55,630 bases of DNA from Fidelibacterota bacterium (GCA_028338895.1 JAOLAV010000004.1:1-55630), one strand, 5' to 3'. Positions 19,593-32,006 are shown, counted from the first letter of the stretch. Notes: generated by a model not told the origin, from the sequence alone. A program made the numbers and translations.

Positions 19593-20333
19593 TTAACGCT
19601 CGCTCAAAAAATGCATTATTATTGAGCTAGCAGAAGCAACATTTAAAGATTCACCAAAACCCTTTTTTTCTATTGAAACAAACTGATCTAAAGACTTCAA
19701 AGAATCTTCTGTTAAGCCATGAGCTTCATTACCAAATACAATAACATACTTTTCAGGGTATTGAAAATTTTTATAATTTTTTCCTCTTTGATCTGCCCCA
19801 ATTAATAAATGTGTTGGCTTAAATTGATTAAGGTCAGTATCCATAATTAGCGAAACTCGAAAATGTGCGCCCATACCAGCTCTAATTACTTTAGGGTTAA
19901 ATGGGTCAACGCATTTTTTTGATAGAGCAATATTTATAAAATTAAAATAGGCGGCAGATCGTAAAATAGTACCCATATTACCTGGATCTGAAATTCCATC
20001 TAGAAATAACCAACATTTATTATCTAGAGGTAATATATTTTTTTCTGGCATTTTGCATATAGCACCTATCCCAGGAGATGTTTTTGTAAAAGAAATTTGT
20101 TCTATCTGTTTAGTCTTAATCACAGTGTGGTTAAGGTTCTTTTTTAGAATTGAATCAACTAAAGTAGAGTTTTGAGCAAAAAAATCATGAGTCATGTAAA
20201 TATTTTTTATATCAGCCCCGTATAAAATAGCAGATTCAATTAATCTTTTGCCTTCGATGAAAAAAACACCTAACTCTTTTCTGTTTTTACTTCTATTTAA
20301 GCTTTTAATATATTTTAATTGACTATTGTTCAT
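19593..20333 (-). CDS. TrmH/SpoU family RNA methyltransferase
   Basis: KELGVFFIEGKRLIESAI, LDGISDPGNMGTILRSAAYF, VFGNEAHGLTED, SLNVASASSIIMH. Start MNNSQLKY preferred over 20357. Confidence 0.9.
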   Translation of the reverse strand: MNNSQLKYIKSLNRSKNRKELGVFFIEGKRLIESAILYGADIKNIYMTHDFFAQNSTLVDSILKKNLNHTVIKTKQIEQISFTKTSPGIGAICKMPEKNILPLDNKCWLFLDGISDPGNMGTILRSAAYFNFINIALSKKCVDPFNPKVIRAGMGAHFRVSLIMDTDLNQFKPTHLLIGADQRGKNYKNFQYPEKYVIVFGNEAHGLTEDSLKSLDQFVSIEKKGFGESLNVASASSIIMHFLSER

Positions 20334-21945
20334 TACTCTGATAAACAATTTTTCCATTTAAAATCGTAAAGAGAACACGAGCATCTAAGATCATCTCTAA
20401 ATTGGTGGACTTAAGCTCTTGATCAAGTACAGTAAAATCAGCATAAAAATTTTCTTTGATTTTACCCTTTATTTTTTCTTCATATGATGCATAAGCACCC
20501 CATTCAGTATATGATTTTATTGCTTCTTTTAAAGTCATTTTTTGTTCAGAGTACCAACCTTTTTCTGGCAAACCATTTTTATCTTTTCTTGTTACGGATG
20601 CGTATATACCTTCAATTGGATTCGGTGATTCTATAGGGGCATCCGATCCACCAGGGACAGGAATATTTAATTTAATAAAGGACTTCCAGGGATATGCTTC
20701 ATGCATTCTTTCTAAGCCAATTCTTTCCTCAACCCAAGGCATATCACTGGTACAATGCGTTGATTGCATTGCTGGAATTACATTTAACTCTTTAAATCTT
20801 GGAACATCATCCGGATGAACAATTTGGGAATGCTCTATCCGATTTCTTATCTTGGTATTTGCAACTTCTTCATAATTGTCTAAAATTATTCTTATTGCGC
20901 GATCACCAATCCCATGAGTATTTACTTGAAAGCCAGATTTACTAAACTTTTTAACTAAACTTTTATGCTCAGAAGGTTTAATTATTAACAAACCATTTTC
21001 ACTTGGTGAGTCGGAATAGGGCTCTAATAAAGCGGCCCCTCGAGAGCCAAGAGCACCATCTAAGTAAATTTTAATTGACTGAACTTTTATAAATGGATTT
21101 TCTATTTCAGGACCACTTTCTAAAAATGAATCATAGTCTTTTGGGTTATTATTTAACATAGTATATACTCGAAGGGACAGCTCTTCGTTCTTAATCATTT
21201 TTTTAAGAATTTTTATTTCTTTTTTAGAGGTTCCAGCATCATGAATTGAAGTTATTCCAAATTTATTAAGCATAGTTTGAGCTTTGATTATTTGCCTATA
21301 AATATCCTGCTCTGTTTTTTCTGGGATTTGAGACTCAATAAGATCAAGGGCATTATCAATAAATATTCCGGTTGGATAACCAATGTCATCTCTTATAATT
21401 ATTCCTCCATTGACATCAACCGTATTTTCACTAATATTTGCCAACTTCATTGCAAGTGTATTTGTCCAAGCAGCATGGCCATCAATCCTCCTGAAAATCA
21501 TTGGATGGTCCATAGAGATTAAATCTAAGTCTGTAGCTTTTGGATATTCTGATTTTGACCAATCATTTTGGTCCCAACCACGGCCTAGTACCCAAGTACC
21601 TTTCGGGGTATTTTTTATTTCTTCTTTAATTTTTTTTAGGGCATCTAATTTAGAAGTTGTTCCAACTAAGTCTACTGATTCTAGCGACCATCCAAGACCT
21701 GTTAGGTGCATATGTGAGTCTATAAAGCCAGGATAAACCCATCCTCCTTTGAGATCTATTCTTTTGCCTGAATTAATATTCCCACTGGGTAGCAGTTGAA
21801 TTATCTTTCCTTTATTACAAAGGATGGCTTTTATATCGGGTCTTTCATAAACATTACAATTTGTATAAAGTATCATGGTATTTCTTTCACAACTGATTAT
21901 TAAAATTAGTACAACCGGAAATAATAATTTGAATAGTTTAAACAC
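20323..21945 (-). CDS. Amidohydrolase family protein (YtcJ-like)
   Basis: GGWVYPGFIDSHMHLTGLG, WVLGRGWDQNDW, NTHGIGDRAIRIILDNYE, GSDAPIESPNPIEGIYASVTRKD. Confidence 0.88.
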   Translation of the reverse strand: MFKLFKLLFPVVLILIISCERNTMILYTNCNVYERPDIKAILCNKGKIIQLLPSGNINSGKRIDLKGGWVYPGFIDSHMHLTGLGWSLESVDLVGTTSKLDALKKIKEEIKNTPKGTWVLGRGWDQNDWSKSEYPKATDLDLISMDHPMIFRRIDGHAAWTNTLAMKLANISENTVDVNGGIIIRDDIGYPTGIFIDNALDLIESQIPEKTEQDIYRQIIKAQTMLNKFGITSIHDAGTSKKEIKILKKMIKNEELSLRVYTMLNNNPKDYDSFLESGPEIENPFIKVQSIKIYLDGALGSRGAALLEPYSDSPSENGLLIIKPSEHKSLVKKFSKSGFQVNTHGIGDRAIRIILDNYEEVANTKIRNRIEHSQIVHPDDVPRFKELNVIPAMQSTHCTSDMPWVEERIGLERMHEAYPWKSFIKLNIPVPGGSDAPIESPNPIEGIYASVTRKDKNGLPEKGWYSEQKMTLKEAIKSYTEWGAYASYEEKIKGKIKENFYADFTVLDQELKSTNLEMILDARVLFTILNGKIVYQSNEQ

Positions 21946-22052
21946 TATATAAAATAATGTATTTATGGTTCAGAATTCTAAATAAATCTGACTTGGTGTA
22001 GCCAATGACCTCCGGTAATTTTAGATTGAACTGAAAAAAGGATTTTATCTTT

Positions 22053-23519
22053 ATGAGCAAAAAATTACCAAAGAGGGAAGATGGCTTTTCAAGTTGGTAC
22101 ACTCAAGTCGTCAATAAAGCAGGTTTAGCTGATTATGGGCCAGTTAAAGGTACAATGGTCATAAAGCCCTATGGCTTTCAGATTTGGGAAAATATAAAAG
22201 AGATATTTGATAAAATGATTAAAGAGACTGGACATGTAAATGCCTATTTTCCACTTTTTATTCCCAAATCATTTCTAGCTCGTGAAGCAGAACATATTGA
22301 GGGTTTTGCCAAAGAGTGCGCTATTGTAACTCATACCAAGTTAAAGTCAGATGGCGATAATGGAATTATTGTAGATCCAGATTCAAAATTGGAGGAAGAG
22401 TTAATTGTTAGGCCTACTTCTGAAACTATAATTTGGTCAATGTATAAAAAATGGATTCAATCTTACCGAGATTTACCCATTTTAATAAATCAATGGGCTA
22501 ATGTTGTTAGGTGGGAAATGCGTACTAGATTATTTCTACGAACTTCAGAGTTTTTATGGCAGGAAGGTCACACTGCTCATGCAACAAAAGAAGAAGCTCA
22601 AAAAGAAACATTAGATATTTTAGAATTATATAAAAGTTTAGCAGAGAATTATTTAGCTATTCCTGTTATAACGGGTATAAAAACAGAAGCAGAAAAATTT
22701 GCCGGAGCTGAAAGAACTTATTGTATAGAAGCAATGATGGGGGATAAAAAAGCATTGCAGGCGGGTACATCTCATAACCTTGGTCAAAACTTTGCAAAAG
22801 CATTTGATGTTAAATATCAAACAAAAGACAATAAGGAGGAATTAGTTTGGGCAACTAGCTGGGGTGTTAGTACAAGACTCATAGGGGCTATTATTTTGAC
22901 TCATGGCGATGATAAAGGCTTAAGACTTCCACCCAAAATTGCGCCTATTCAGGTTGTTATAATTCCAATTTATAAAAGTGATGAACAGAAAAGTTTAGTT
23001 AAACAATATTTAGTTGAAATTATTACAAACTTAGAAAGTCTTGGTATACGTATATATCAAGATTGGACAGATAATACACCGGGTTATAAGTTTAATAATT
23101 GGGAGATGAAAGGTGTTCCTTTAAGATTAGAGGTAGGTCCTCGTGATGTTGAAAATAATAATATTGTTCTAGCTCGGCGAGATATAGATGGGAAATTATT
23201 TTTATCCAAAGAGGTTACAATTAAAAAAATACCTGAACTTCTAAATGAAATTCAAAATAATTTATTTTCCCAAGCTCTTGAGTTCAGGGATAGTAATACT
23301 CATCAAGCATCAAACTTTGATGAATTAAAAAAAGTAATAAAGGAAGGTGGCTTTGCTCGATGTGGTTGGGATGGAAAAGCAAGTACTGAAACTTTAATTA
23401 AAGAAGAAACAAAAGCGACAATAAGATGCATCCCCTTGGATGAAAAACCAGAGAATCTTAAGTGTGTGTTTACAGGGACTCCAGCTAAGCATGAAGTCAT
23501 TTTTGCAAAAGCATATTAA
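22053..23519 (+). CDS. proS: Prolyl-tRNA synthetase, archaeal/eukaryotic-type
   Basis: [10 protein letters not shown]-like N-terminus, [75 protein letters not shown]. Confidence 0.95.
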   Translation: MSKKLPKREDGFSSWYTQVVNKAGLADYGPVKGTMVIKPYGFQIWENIKEIFDKMIKETGHVNAYFPLFIPKSFLAREAEHIEGFAKECAIVTHTKLKSDGDNGIIVDPDSKLEEELIVRPTSETIIWSMYKKWIQSYRDLPILINQWANVVRWEMRTRLFLRTSEFLWQEGHTAHATKEEAQKETLDILELYKSLAENYLAIPVITGIKTEAEKFAGAERTYCIEAMMGDKKALQAGTSHNLGQNFAKAFDVKYQTKDNKEELVWATSWGVSTRLIGAIILTHGDDKGLRLPPKIAPIQVVIIPIYKSDEQKSLVKQYLVEIITNLESLGIRIYQDWTDNTPGYKFNNWEMKGVPLRLEVGPRDVENNNIVLARRDIDGKLFLSKEVTIKKIPELLNEIQNNLFSQALEFRDSNTHQASNFDELKKVIKEGGFARCGWDGKASTETLIKEETKATIRCIPLDEKPENLKCVFTGTPAKHEVIFAKAY

Positions 23520-23531
23520 TATCTGTCTTTC

Positions 23532-24221
23532 GTGATAATAGATACACCCGCTATAGTTTTAAAGTCTTTCTCGTATGGCGAAACGTCAATAATCACAAGG
23601 TGCTTTACCGAAAAAAAAGGAAAAATTAGCTTAATCGTTAGAGGTGCTAGAAGTAAAAAATCATCTAAGTTTTCACATTTTCAACCAATGAGTTATATCG
23701 ATATAATTTATAACCATAAGTTAAAGAATGAACTTCAGACCCTTTCCAAAGTAAGTTTTCGGGAGTACTGGTCACATATTTTAGATGATTTACGATCAGT
23801 CACATTTTCTATGACAATTTTAGATATAACAGAAAGAACACTTTCTTTAGAAGATCCGTTTCCCGGTTTATTTAAAATTTTAAAGAATGTTTTACGTTCT
23901 TTTAATCAAAAAGATAAAGATCCAAGTTTGTTATTTTGGTTTTATGAATGTTCACTTTTGACACATTTTGGTTTTAAACCTAATTTGGATAAAGTAGAAT
24001 TACCGGGATTGTTGTTACCAGACCCCAATAGTGGACCAAACAGCGGGTCTATATTAGCTAGTTTATTATCCGGCGATCTAGATCTATTACCTGAGGATGA
24101 AATTACACCTATAGATAGATCTATTATTAATAACTACCTCTGGACTTTACTCTGTTATCATTTTGAGGGTTTGGAAAAAATTAAATCAATGTCAACAACT
24201 AGAAAAATTTTATCAAAATAA
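23532..24221 (+). CDS. recO: DNA repair protein RecO
   Basis: TPAIVLKSFSYGETSIITRCFTEKKGKISLIVRGARSKKS, FEYECSLLTHFGFKPNLD-like region. Confidence 0.88.
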   Translation: MIIDTPAIVLKSFSYGETSIITRCFTEKKGKISLIVRGARSKKSSKFSHFQPMSYIDIIYNHKLKNELQTLSKVSFREYWSHILDDLRSVTFSMTILDITERTLSLEDPFPGLFKILKNVLRSFNQKDKDPSLLFWFYECSLLTHFGFKPNLDKVELPGLLLPDPNSGPNSGSILASLLSGDLDLLPEDEITPIDRSIINNYLWTLLCYHFEGLEKIKSMSTTRKILSK

Positions 24222-24285
24222 GAATGATGAATAATTATTACATAGACTATTTCTATTTTAAATGATTCTGTATATTTAGCTTATA

Positions 24286-25113
24286 ATGAGATATCAATTT
24301 CAGTCACCCCCAGGGAATGTATCATACCGACCATCTCTATTCCCGGATGCTATTAAAATATTAGTATCTATTAACTTTGGTATTTTCATACTTCAGACTA
24401 TATCAAGATCGGAAAACTTACTTTTCCCGCTATTTGGATTGGTCCCAAAATTAGTTTGGTCTGAATTTATGATTTGGCAACCAGTCACATATCTATTCTT
24501 CCATGGAGGAATCTGGCATGTCCTCATAAATATGTTTGTACTTTGGATGTTCGGAAGTGAGCTTGAACGTCTTTGGGGAAAGGAACACTTTCTTAAATTC
24601 TATTTTACAACGGGGATAGGCGCGGGAATTTTAACTATGTTATTTGGCTTGAATTCAATCGTTCCAATCGTTGGTGCGAGCGGTGCCGTTTATGGCGTTT
24701 TATTAGCCTATGGGATTACATACCCTAATAGAAAAATATATTTGTATGGTATAATACCGATCAAATCATTGTGGTTTGTAATTGGAGTAGGTTTAATTGC
24801 TTTTTTTTCTTCCTTTAGTAACGCTTCACAGATTAGTCATTTAACCCATCTATCTGGAATGATCATAGGCTATTTAATATTAAAAAAGCCTGTTCGCTGG
24901 AATGAACTCGTTTTTAAGCTCAGAAAAAAAACAATAGAGTATAAAATACAGAAAGAGCATAAAGTTTTAAGTCAACAAAGTAATATAGAACGAGAAATAG
25001 ACTCAATTCTTGATAAAATTAATAGAGAGGGCTTTGACAGTTTATCCGAAGATGAGCAGGAACGTTTGTATAAAGGAAGTCAATCATTGTCAAAAAATAG
25101 AAAAAAAGATTAA
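24286..25113 (+). CDS. Rhomboid family intramembrane serine protease
   Basis: WQPVTYLFFHGGIWHVLINMFVLWMFG, GASGAVYGVLLAYG, ISHLTHLSGMIIGY. Confidence 0.92.
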   Translation: MRYQFQSPPGNVSYRPSLFPDAIKILVSINFGIFILQTISRSENLLFPLFGLVPKLVWSEFMIWQPVTYLFFHGGIWHVLINMFVLWMFGSELERLWGKEHFLKFYFTTGIGAGILTMLFGLNSIVPIVGASGAVYGVLLAYGITYPNRKIYLYGIIPIKSLWFVIGVGLIAFFSSFSNASQISHLTHLSGMIIGYLILKKPVRWNELVFKLRKKTIEYKIQKEHKVLSQQSNIEREIDSILDKINREGFDSLSEDEQERLYKGSQSLSKNRKKD

Positions 25114-25148
25114 ATTAAACGCATTAACATATAATAAAATATTTAAAA

Positions 25149-25980
25149 ATGGATAATATCAAAAAAACTACTGATTATGGTACTCTTCTAGGTCTTTTTG
25201 CTGGAATTGCAATAATTTTTATAGGGATAATACAAAGTGGTGGGAGTTTATATTGGTTTTTTAATTTAAACTCTATTTTAATAGTTGTTGGTGGAACCTT
25301 TGCCGCAACAATGGTAAATCTACCATTAGGAGCATTGAAAAACTTCCCAAGTATATTACGGAATGTATTTAGAGCCGACGACTATGATTATAATGCTATT
25401 ATTGAAGAAATTGTTGAAAAAGCTCAAAAAGCTAAAAAAGATGGATTGCTCTCTCTCGAAGCCGATTTACCAAAGATGAGAAATGGCTTTTTCAAAAAAT
25501 GGAATTGAACTAGCAATTAACGAAAGAGAATCAACGCGCTTAAGGACATTTTTAAATTTGGAGCTAAATAATATTTCAAGTCGTCATATCGCTGGGCAAG
25601 AATTATTCCTTTATATGGCTTCATATGCTCCAGCTTTTGGTATGCTCGGCACAGTTCTTGGATTAATTGTCATGATGAATAATTTTTCAGGAGGAGGAGG
25701 TAGCGTAGACTCTTCAGGGGATGTAGCCGAAAGATTTGCAGAACTTTTATCCGGGATGGGATTAGCACTAATTACAACTTTTTATGGTGTTTTTTTTGCG
25801 AATATGATTTTTTTACCGGTAGGTGGGAAACTTAAAAGATTATCTGAAAATGAAATGATGATAAAAAGTATTGTTGTGGAAGGTATTATTAGTATCCATG
25901 CCAGAGAGCATCCAATACTTATAAAAGAAAAATTAATGACATTTGTCCCATCTCAGTTTCGTTACAATAATACAGATTAA
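25149..25980 (+). pseudogene. motA: MotA-type motor/stator protein, split by a +1 nt frameshift at A6 (25494-25499)
   Basis: ORFs 25149-25508 and 25483-25980 are one MotA: ...GLLSLEADLPKMRNGFF | KNGIELAINERES...RHIAGQELFLYMASYAPAFGMLGTVLGLIVMM. Confidence 0.88.
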
Positions 25981-26006
25981 AATTATCCCATTATTGTGAG
26001 AGTAGT

Positions 26007-26720
26007 ATGAGTTTTCAAAAAAAATCAATTAGTATTGATGAGAGACAAGCAAAATCAACAGCATGGGCATTAACATTTGCAGATGTTGTTACACTTTTAT
26101 TGACCTTTTTTGTATTGTTACTTGTCATGCTTAATGATGCAGAAAAAAGTATAAATGTTGAAATTGATAAGTTATTAGATAAAACCTATCAAGAGATGAT
26201 TCAAAATTTAGAATCTGATAAAATAGTTATCGAAAGAGAAACAAAAGGGATTAAAATTACCCTAAGAGGTAATTTGTTTAAATCGGCATCTTCTGATATT
26301 GAGCCTCAATATCTCCCATTGATAAACAAGATTGGTAATATTATCAAACAATCTGATTTGATAAATATTGAAGAGAAAGGGCAGTATGAAAAGCTCCTTA
26401 AAACAATAGAAAAAAGAGGATCATCATTGAATGTAGAGGTTCGCTGCGAAGGACATACTGATGATGCTGCTTTACCTAAAGAATCTCAATACCCAAGTAA
26501 TTGGGAGCTCTCAGCATCACGCTCACTAAAGTTAGTTAGAATAATGAACAAAAGTGCTTTAATGCCAGAAAAATATTTTTCTGCTATGGGGTATGGTCAG
26601 TTTAGGCCGATAGTTGATATTACATCTATATCAAATTTTAAAGATAAAAAAATTGCTCGAGCCTCTAACAGGCGCGTTGAAGTTTATTTAGATGCTTTCT
26701 TAGTTGAAAAGATAGAATAA
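26007..26720 (+). CDS. motB: MotB-type protein with OmpA-like peptidoglycan-binding domain
   Basis: TM helix ALTFADVVTLLLTFFVLLLVM with the conserved Asp; EGHTDDAALPKESQYPSNWELSASRSLKLVR. Confidence 0.88.
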   Translation: MSFQKKSISIDERQAKSTAWALTFADVVTLLLTFFVLLLVMLNDAEKSINVEIDKLLDKTYQEMIQNLESDKIVIERETKGIKITLRGNLFKSASSDIEPQYLPLINKIGNIIKQSDLINIEEKGQYEKLLKTIEKRGSSLNVEVRCEGHTDDAALPKESQYPSNWELSASRSLKLVRIMNKSALMPEKYFSAMGYGQFRPIVDITSISNFKDKKIARASNRRVEVYLDAFLVEKIE

Positions 26721-26734
26721 AGCGATACGGAGCA

Positions 26735-27070
26735 TTATTTCTCTTTATTAGGTAGAACTCTAAATACTTTTTCTCCAGGTTTAGACATTAAATAATTTTC
26801 CCTTGCTAATTTTTCAAGATATTTCATATCATTTTCGAGCTTATTTTTTTCTATTTTTAGTTTTTCTCGCTCATCTCGCAAGTTAGAGATATAGTTTATA
26901 ACTGATTTTTTTTCTTTTTCTAACTTGTACAATTGAAAAAGACCATGATTTCCAAAAATAAAAATAAAAATTAAAGTAAAACCTATTAAAAAAAGAACTC
27001 CTTGAATTATTTTTTTTTGAGTGTTAGCAATTTGCTCACTAGAAGATCTAGTTTTCTTTTTTGTAATCAT
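26735..27070 (-). CDS. FtsB/DivIC-type septum formation protein
   Basis: Short protein: one TM helix, coiled coil, ...LEKLARENYLMSKPGEKVFRVLP. Confidence 0.8.
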   Translation of the reverse strand: MITKKKTRSSSEQIANTQKKIIQGVLFLIGFTLIFIFIFGNHGLFQLYKLEKEKKSVINYISNLRDEREKLKIEKNKLENDMKYLEKLARENYLMSKPGEKVFRVLPNKEK

Positions 27071-27076
27071 GAAAAA

Positions 27077-28366
<1,290 letters not shown>

Positions 28367-28481
28367 TTACTCCACAAAATGTTAATTATAAATTAGATTT
28401 TAATGAAAATACTCACCAATAGTATTAACTTAGTTTATAAAGATTATTAAAACCTTAATAAATAATTGTTAAATTAACCAA

Positions 28482-29447
28482 ATGTTTAAAGTTCTACGAT
28501 ATAATAGTAAAAATCAATCTGAATGGGATTCTTTTGTACCAAAAAAAAACAATGGTACTCTTTTTCATCTGAGGTCATTCCTAAGCTATCATCCTGAAGA
28601 AAAGTTTATAGATCATAGTTTATTATTTTTTAAAAAAAGTAGTTTATTTGCGGTTTTTCCAGCTGCTGAAAATAAAAATAAAAATAATTTAGGTCTTATT
28701 TCTCATCCAGGTTCTACATTGGGCTCTTTTATTTTGCCGGAAGATCTTTCTATCGCGGATGCAATTGGCTTAGTTGAGTGTTTATTACTTTATTGTAAAA
28801 GGGAAAAATTTAATAATATTAGAATCACAATTCCACCGACTATGTATCAACACAGATTATCTAACTATATAGATTTTGCATTTATGAAAAATAATTTTTT
28901 TTACTCAAAAAGAGATGTCACAAGTATACTATACTTAGAAAAAAGTATTGATGAAACACTAGAAAAGTTTAGACCCTCTCATAAAAGAGCTGTTAAAAAA
29001 GCTTTAGGTAAAGGGCTTGTTTGCAAAGAGTCAGTAGACATTGATTCCTTTTATAAAATTCTAGAAAAAAATCTAAAAATAAGACACAACACAACACCTA
29101 CACATACTTCAAAGGAATTAAAACAACTCTTTAAAATGTTTCCAGATAAAATTAAACTATTTGCAGCTTTTGATAATGGTTGTATGATTGCAGGAGTTGT
29201 CAATTTTATTGTAAATAAACATGTTGTGTTAGCTTTTTATATTAGTCATGATGAAGACTTTATTGAAATGAGGCCTTTAAACCTTTTATTTTATACTATT
29301 TTTAAATGGGCAATAGATATAAAAATTAAAATTTATGATTTTGGTATTTTCACTGTTGATGGTAATCCAAATATGGGGCTTGGACGATTTAAAGAAAACT
29401 TTGGTGCTAGTGGTATTTTTAGGGATACAATAGAAATAAATTTATAG
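28482..29447 (+). CDS. FemAB/GNAT-like acyltransferase
   Basis: FHLRSFLSYHP, KFRPSHKRAVKKALGKGL, IKIYDFGIFTVDGNPNMGLGRFKENFGA. Confidence 0.72.
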   Translation: MFKVLRYNSKNQSEWDSFVPKKNNGTLFHLRSFLSYHPEEKFIDHSLLFFKKSSLFAVFPAAENKNKNNLGLISHPGSTLGSFILPEDLSIADAIGLVECLLLYCKREKFNNIRITIPPTMYQHRLSNYIDFAFMKNNFFYSKRDVTSILYLEKSIDETLEKFRPSHKRAVKKALGKGLVCKESVDIDSFYKILEKNLKIRHNTTPTHTSKELKQLFKMFPDKIKLFAAFDNGCMIAGVVNFIVNKHVVLAFYISHDEDFIEMRPLNLLFYTIFKWAIDIKIKIYDFGIFTVDGNPNMGLGRFKENFGASGIFRDTIEINL

Positions 29448-29452
29448 TTTTT

Positions 29453-30892
29453 ATGGGAATTAAAAACTTAGGAAAACAAACACTTATTTATGGTTTAGGT
29501 CATGTCATGGCTAGGCTAATTACTTTTTTATTACTTCCTTTATATACTCATTCATTTACAAAAGAAGAATATGGAGCTTTATCACTAGCATACGCTTTCA
29601 TGGGTTTTGCTCTAATATTATATCGATATGGTATGGACACTGCTCTGATGAAGTTCTCCTCTCAACAAGAAGGTGAAGAAAAAAAACATTATATCTCTGT
29701 CATAATCATAACTCAATTGGCAACGAGTATCTTTTTCAGTTTAATGCTGTATTTCTCTAGGAATATTATTGTAGAACTTGTCCTTGGAGTAAACAAACCC
29801 GATTGGATGGTTTTTCTAATCGTAATTTTATTTTTAGACTCCTTCTGGAACTTGCCAATGTTAATTCTTCGTGCAGAAGAAAGAGCAATCCCATTTATTA
29901 CTTTTAGCCTAGTTAATGTTATCTCTACAATGGTTTTAAATATTTATTTTGTTGTTTATTTGAGTGAAGGTATAGAAGGAGTGTTCAAAGCAAATATTAT
30001 AGCATCAGGGATTGTGTCTTTATTATCTCTTCCAATTCTTTTTAAGGTTATAAGATTCAAGTTTGTCAAGCGAGAAGTTTTAATAAAAGTACTTTATTTT
30101 TCATTACCATTTCTACCTGCAGGTATCTTTACAATGACAATGGAGTTATCAGATCGTTACATACTAGAATGGCTTTTGGGGACATCTGAAGTTGGGCTCT
30201 ATTCTGCTGGTAAGAAAATGGGAATGCTTGGTTTAACTATCGTAATGGGCTTTAATATGGGCTGGACTCCTTATTTTTTGAAAAGAGGTAAAAATGAGAA
30301 TGCAAAAGTTGAATTTAGGCTCATAACAACAATTTTTTTAGGTATAATGGGTTATCTTTGTTTTTTAGTTAGTCTTTGGGTACCTGAAATTATGCGGTTG
30401 ACAATATCAGGAAAGCCTTTAATAGGATCAGATTTTTGGGGTTGTGAGCCGATAGTTAGTATGATTTTACTTGGATACTTTTTTTTTGGAACTTATGTAA
30501 TTCAATTACCGGGTATCTATATTAAAGAAAAAACAAAGTGGGTGCCAGTTTTTAGAGTTATTGGCGCATCTGTCCTCTTAATATCGAGTATCATAGCAAT
30601 ACCAATCTTCGGTATAATTGGTGCTGCTTTGGGTGTTGTCCTAGCATTTATTTCTATGAGTATAGCAATATATTTTAAAACTCAATCTGTGTATCCGATT
30701 GCATATAATTGGCGAGGTATATTATTTCCAATATTCTTTTTAATCTTGGCTCAGGTAGGATTTCAAGGGCTTTTAATTAGAATCCTTGGTACGATCTTCT
30801 TTCCAGTCTTATGGTATATATTTGCAACAACAAATATAGAAAAAAAAATATACCATGATCAGTTAAGTCGTATAATTAAAACAAACTCCTAA
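29453..30892 (+). CDS. Polysaccharide biosynthesis flippase (Wzx/MATE-like)
   Basis: 12+ TM segments; LPFLPAGIFTMTMELSDRYILEWLLGTSEVGLYSAGKKMG. Confidence 0.88.
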   Translation: MGIKNLGKQTLIYGLGHVMARLITFLLLPLYTHSFTKEEYGALSLAYAFMGFALILYRYGMDTALMKFSSQQEGEEKKHYISVIIITQLATSIFFSLMLYFSRNIIVELVLGVNKPDWMVFLIVILFLDSFWNLPMLILRAEERAIPFITFSLVNVISTMVLNIYFVVYLSEGIEGVFKANIIASGIVSLLSLPILFKVIRFKFVKREVLIKVLYFSLPFLPAGIFTMTMELSDRYILEWLLGTSEVGLYSAGKKMGMLGLTIVMGFNMGWTPYFLKRGKNENAKVEFRLITTIFLGIMGYLCFLVSLWVPEIMRLTISGKPLIGSDFWGCEPIVSMILLGYFFFGTYVIQLPGIYIKEKTKWVPVFRVIGASVLLISSIIAIPIFGIIGAALGVVLAFISMSIAIYFKTQSVYPIAYNWRGILFPIFFLILAQVGFQGLLIRILGTIFFPVLWYIFATTNIEKKIYHDQLSRIIKTNS

Positions 30893-30908
30893 CTTTACAA
30901 AAGTATAA

Positions 30909-32006
30909 ATGATATGTATTACTTCAAGTAGCCACTTTCCAGATGATGAAAGAATTTATCATAGGCAGATTAAGTCTTTGGTGAAAAACAAAAAAAAAAT
31001 ACTGTATATAACTCGATCTCAAAAAAATATTGATTTATCAAATGATTTGTTAAATCATATTAATTTGGATATAACCCTTTCTTCTTTTTTAGAGAATGCT
31101 CTAAGCATAATAAAAAATAATAATATTTCGCACCTGCAAGTACATGAAACCAATCTTTTACCATTAATTAAATCGATAAAGAGATTAGAACCATCGGTAG
31201 TTACTATATATGATGTTCATGAAGATATGAAGTCTCTCTATAGGACTTTTACAACCAGGAATATATTTATAAGCGAAGTCGCAATATACTTTCGAAATAA
31301 AAAAGAAGAATATTATTTAAAATATGTAGATAAAATTATTTTAGCTAACTCGACTATAAAAAAATCTTCATATAAAAATTTTAAAAAAGAAATGTACTTT
31401 TTAGAAAATTTCCCACAAAAAAAATATATCAGATCTTCAATAAAGAATAAAGTGAGAGCTCCTTTAATTGTTTATCATGGTCATTTAGCCCCTGAAAGAG
31501 GAATTTCAGATCTAGTTGAAGCAATGGTCGAAGTATTAAAAGCAGAGCCCCTTGCAACTCTAACGCTTTTAGGTACTTTTAGAATTGAGAGTTTTAAAAA
31601 AGAAGTTACCGCATTAATAAAAAAATATAAATTAGAAGATTGTATTAGTGTTAGAGCTCAAATTCCATATGAAGAGGTCTGGGGTGTGCTGAGAAAGCAT
31701 GCTATTGGTGTTATCCCGTTTAGAAGCAATCCATTAACAGAGAACAATACACCAACAAAGCTTTTTGAAATGATGGCTTCAGGCCTTGAGATTGTTGCAA
31801 CAGATTTACATCCAATAAGATATTTTTTAAATAAAACTATTTTTTGGGCTACACCAAACCAATCATCGTCTCTTGCAGAAAGTTTAATACAAGCTATAAA
31901 AAATCTAGAAGATGACTCTAACCTTAATGAAAATTTAGAATTAGTTAATCAAAGATATAATTGGGAGAAGATAGAATTAAAATATCTGTCAACTTTTCAA
32001 CAATAA
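30909..32006 (+). CDS. Glycosyltransferase (GT4-like)
   Basis: IVYHGHLAPERGISDLVEAM, VIPFRSNPLTENNTPTKLFEMMASGLEIVATDLHP. Confidence 0.85.
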   Translation: MICITSSSHFPDDERIYHRQIKSLVKNKKKILYITRSQKNIDLSNDLLNHINLDITLSSFLENALSIIKNNNISHLQVHETNLLPLIKSIKRLEPSVVTIYDVHEDMKSLYRTFTTRNIFISEVAIYFRNKKEEYYLKYVDKIILANSTIKKSSYKNFKKEMYFLENFPQKKYIRSSIKNKVRAPLIVYHGHLAPERGISDLVEAMVEVLKAEPLATLTLLGTFRIESFKKEVTALIKKYKLEDCISVRAQIPYEEVWGVLRKHAIGVIPFRSNPLTENNTPTKLFEMMASGLEIVATDLHPIRYFLNKTIFWATPNQSSSLAESLIQAIKNLEDDSNLNENLELVNQRYNWEKIELKYLSTFQQ

